Shown: positions 57,419-64,000 of the stretch, piece after piece | Layout of the letters: each line of letters begins with the position of its first letter | Position numbering within the stretch: the first letter of the stretch is position 1 | Origin: Romanomermis culicivorax | Taxonomy: Eukaryota; Nematoda; Enoplea; Mermithida; Mermithidae | Assembly (NCBI GenBank): GCA_963922205.1 | Contig: CAWUHX010000046.1 | Span: 1,178,001-1,242,000 of the forward strand | DNA: 64,000 nt | Reading direction: 5' to 3' | Position numbers and translations under genes: made by a program | Notes under the pieces: generated by a model | Databases searched by the model: none | What the model was told of the DNA's origin: nothing | What the model saw: only the letters and a program-made list of their open reading frames with translations

Positions 57419-57646
57419 TGCACGAGGACATTTTGTTCTAAGCTGGTTGCAACCGAACTGGATGTGCACCAACCTGGAAACTTGTACTTGGTGGGCTATC
57501 GTATGATTTTCTTTCCTGATATTAAGCCTAGTGACCTTTACGATGAAAATGTACTAAGTAGAGAAGTATACTGGCACGCAAAAATTAAAAATAGTTTGAC
57601 CTCGCCCATACAGTCTTTTATCAATGCAAACAGGAAATTCTTCTAA
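57419..57646 (+). CDS. Possible terminal exon, Cys-containing, NTR/TIMP-like?
   Basis: After an acceptor AAACCTACAG the frame reads CTRTFCSKLVATELDVHQPG, then NLYLVGYRMIFFPDIKP, and ends at a stop after 75 codons. The C..FC start followed by alternating hydrophobic strands recalls the first part of TIMP/netrin-like domains, but this is only a visual resemblance. No upstream signal-peptide exon was identified, so completeness is unknown. Confidence 0.3.
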   Translation, partial: CTRTFCSKLVATELDVHQPGNLYLVGYRMIFFPDIKPSDLYDENVLSREVYWHAKIKNSLTSPIQSFINANRKFF

Positions 57647-57864
57647 AACGCAGCACGTTTGGTATCAATCGACAGAATTCGTTGAAATCTGTTTAACAAT
57701 ACGACCTAAAACAGTTTAACTTCGTTTTTGAGGAAGTTAAAAGTGGTTGAATTATGATTAAAATTTCCCTAGATCTTCTTTCCAGAGTTGTCCATATTTT
57801 GGTGAATCATTCATCATGCATCACGCTTTTTTTTAGGTAAATAGAAAGGCGCACACCGGCGAGC

Positions 57865-58311
57865 ATGGAAACAAGATATCTGGGAAATGCTACCTTGATT
57901 GTTTACTTCATGAGCACAGGCACACTTGTGCATTTAGGAAGCATTATAATAGGTAAAACTTCTTGTGGAATATTTTGCGATAAGACTGGAAAACCTTCAA
58001 CATACGAACGTCGAATTGTACAGAACCTATCGATTTTTTTCTCCTGCAACAGCTCAGCGTTTTCATATAGGTGAAACTGTAGATTTTCTCATTCGGCTGT
58101 GAAATTATTACTTCATTATTTTTTTGATTTGTGTCTCAGAATTCTCCATTTATTTTCGAACGAACTTCGGAATGCAAGATAATCTGTAAAAATCATGCAT
58201 CCTATGTCGAAATTTTTTCTTCTCAAGTTGCTTTCAGATAATCAAGTGGAGAATTATTTGCATGAACAACTCTCTGGGGTTCGTTTGAAAATTTACCCAC
58301 GTATAAATTGA
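57865..58311 (+). CDS. Possible small secreted or membrane peptide, two exons
   Basis: Exon 1 57865-57952 starts METRYLGNATLIVYFMSTGT and is hydrophobic like a signal peptide; it ends at phase-1 G/GTAAAA. A strong acceptor, GTTGCTTTCAG at 58237, opens exon 2 58238-58311 (DNQVENYLHEQLSGVRLKIY), ending in a stop. Total 53 residues in frame. It lies just upstream of the aminotransferase on the same strand. The short length makes chance likely. Confidence 0.3.
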
Positions 58312-58473
58312 ATGAAAACACTTCCATTCGAAAAAGTGAGACTACAGTGAACATGCATCATAATGCATGATCACAGTTGAAAAAATGCACGAGGTCAAGT
58401 TCTGAAAAGATGGACATTGCCATAAGGTACTGGCTGTATCCATGTCATGAAAAATCCTGCAATTGCTGACGAA

Positions 58474-58484
58474 TTTTCTTTCAG
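58474..58484 (+). promoter_or_regulatory. Splice acceptor 33 bases before the aminotransferase ATG
   Basis: ATTTTCTTTCAG is a very good nematode-type acceptor; with no coding exon upstream it most likely marks spliced-leader addition or a 5' UTR intron. Confidence 0.5.
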
Positions 58485-58517
58485 CCTTCCCATGCTCAAT
58501 GAAAGCCGAGTCTTAAG

Positions 58518-62698
<4,181 letters not shown>

Positions 62699-62737
62699 AG
62701 GCGATAGACCAATTGAAATCTTTCATTGACCAAGTTG

Positions 62738-62743
62738 AATAAA
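62738..62743 (+). terminator. AATAAA polyadenylation signal of the aminotransferase
   Basis: AATAAA 40 bases after the stop codon; its last base is the A of an ATG that could begin the next frame. Confidence 0.55.
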
Positions 62744-63131
62744 TGGACAAATTTTTGTATCAAACTTCTCAAGGTTATCGCAAGTTTTTTGATCAAGTAA
62801 GAACTGTGTTTCAATATAGCAAATGTAAATTTTCAAAATATGCAGTAAGGGTTACTTCATTACTTTATTGATTCATATCATATTCACATGGTTTGTGCAT
62901 GAAGATTTGAAATCAAAAGTCTTCGCTGCTCACTTTTTGCCATATTTTGTACTTGAGTGGAGTGGTCGAAAAAAATTATGCAATAATCTGCCTTTTAATG
63001 CTATTTTTATAGACATCAAATCTGATCCTAAACTATTTTATCCTCTTAAATACAGCTTTTCGATGATCAAAGTCAAATCAAGTGGTCATTTCTTGGTGCA
63101 GAAAAGCAAAAAATTCATTTATTATTTGTAA
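62743..63131 (+). CDS. Possible small membrane protein, two exons
   Basis: ATG 62743 opens MDKFLYQTSQGYRKFFDQ (62743-62796), followed by a good GTAAGA donor. The second segment, 62850-63131, begins GYFITLLIHIIFTWFVHEDL, a probable transmembrane helix. It continues FLPYFVLEWSGRKKL and ends in a basic KSKKFIYYL and a stop. Together 111 residues in frame. The acceptor TGCAGTAAG is ambiguous, since the stronger TGCAG four bases earlier would break the frame. The ATG overlaps the aminotransferase poly(A) signal, so this may be 3' flank rather than a gene. Family unrecognised. Confidence 0.25.
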
Positions 63132-63410
63132 AAATAGAAAATAAACGGTGAACAAGGTTTCAGTCAGTAGTTCATGTAAAATAATTTACAGATATCGCCG
63201 ATTTCCTAATTTTTGCATATAATCAGTTATGATGTTGTTTCAGTTGCTAACCAATGTGCTGGTTTAGAAAAAAGTCTGTGGGTTACTGCTGATAGAAAAT
63301 ATCAAGATTGAACTTTATTCCTGGATTATTGGAAATGTGGCTTATGACAGTAGTTTATCGAACCAGAGAGACAAGGCAAAATTCAGTTGACATGGGTATT
63401 TTGCTTTGAT
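63132..63410. other. No gene recognised
   Basis: AT-rich sequence following the last possible coding segment; no element ends seen. Confidence 0.4.
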
Positions 63411-63417
63411 ACCTTAT

Positions 63418-63735
63418 GTTAGGGACCTGCACGGGCGGCCTAGCCCTTAGCCCGACCCGGCTCGTAAGCAGGGCCAGGAGAAGCTTCGGGCAGTGAAAGA
63501 GAGTCCAGGACGCAAGAATGTTCAGATCGGTTAAAGTTTGAAAATATAAACAAGTAGATACGTTTGCAAGTTAATTGTTGATGTTTCTTCGTTTAAAATG
63601 TGCTAAAATTTTACCGCCATTATATTTAATTATTTAAATGTTATCCGTACCACAATTGCCATTTGTTTCAAATACAATTATAAGTGTTTGCAATTCTGTT
63701 CAGCATTCTGACGAATTTGAAAACTCCTGATAGCC
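63418..63735. mobile_element. hAT-like terminus and interspersed repeat
   Basis: TAGGGACCTGCACGGGCGGC followed by CCCGACCCGGCTCG resembles the TAGGG..GCACGGG start of hAT-type MITEs and the 32463-33492 element here. The sequence at 63600-63735 is the reverse complement of 28590-28745. The other end is not seen and may lie beyond the window or be lost. Confidence 0.4.
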
Positions 63736-64000
63736 AAAATGCAACTCTTCTTGTTCAATTTTTTTGATTACTTCGTAACAAAATGAAGACAATATTATCC
63801 ATTGTTTTTTCATGCATCCTTCCCTCGTACATCGAAAGAGGTCATAATTGTTTTCGCCATTTTCTCAAAAGTCTGCTTTTTATTTATGCTTTTTTGAGTT
63901 TGAACATTATAATATTTCTAGAGGATTGTGTGCCACTTGGTCGAACATCCCAGTAGGTCTGCTGTTTCAATAGATGGACTGCTCTTCAATTTAACATGCC

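Overview
This is eukaryotic DNA, most likely from a nematode. The window is AT-rich and gene-poor, its genes are split by spliceosomal introns, and mobile-element remnants fill most of the rest. The nematode assignment rests on three things: short interstitial runs of the nematode telomere hexamer TTAGGC (25403-25420, and reversed at 29316-29330), a seven-transmembrane receptor that resembles nematode serpentine chemoreceptors, and splice-acceptor-like sites just upstream of start codons, as expected for spliced-leader trans-splicing. I see no bacterial operon, rRNA, tRNA or CRISPR array.

Reconstructed genes (all splice junctions inferred by eye): (1) an aspartate-aminotransferase-family enzyme at 58518-62698 (+), nine exons, 408 residues when spliced; it keeps the PLP lysine but has lost the arginine that normally binds the side-chain carboxylate of Asp/Glu. 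(2) A complete seven-transmembrane receptor at 47419-50434 (+), three exons, 326 residues. (3) An intronless GPKOW (G-patch/KOW) spliceosomal protein at 40107-41369 (-), followed on the same strand by a small two-exon gene at 39409-39702. (4) An unrecognised secreted-protein gene at 24792-37114 (+): four exons, only phase-1 introns, 163 residues spread over 12 kb, with a decayed paralogue at 8398-10317. Weaker models lie at 22698-23010 (-), 55211-55771, 57865-58311 and 62743-63131.

Mobile elements make up most of the rest. There is a PIF/Harbinger transposase (14.9-16.2 kb), a decayed mariner-like transposase (34.7-35.8 kb), a Tc1/mariner fragment (34.3 kb), a retroelement integrase C-terminus (4.85-5.27 kb) and a glycine/arginine-rich Gag-like ORF (6.4-7.05 kb). 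The many small non-autonomous elements are the most distinctive feature: at least four related families begin with CATAC.TG, usually carry long G or C runs, and are flanked by 8-bp target duplications that can be read directly. Others have hAT-type (8 bp), PIF/Harbinger-type (3 bp) or TA duplications. Nesting is frequent, and in two cases an empty site can be read in a related copy elsewhere in the window.

Layout: 0-8 kb repeats and retroelement debris; 8.4-10.4 kb decayed secreted-protein paralogue; 10.9-22.2 kb nested DNA transposons; 22.3-24.5 kb unrecognised coding fragments; 24.8-37.1 kb secreted gene with transposon-filled introns; 37.2-39.3 kb repeats; 39.4-41.4 kb GPKOW cluster; 41.6-46.2 kb nested repeats; 47.4-50.4 kb receptor; 50.8-54.9 kb repeats; 55.2-63.1 kb small genes and the aminotransferase; 63.1-64 kb repeats.
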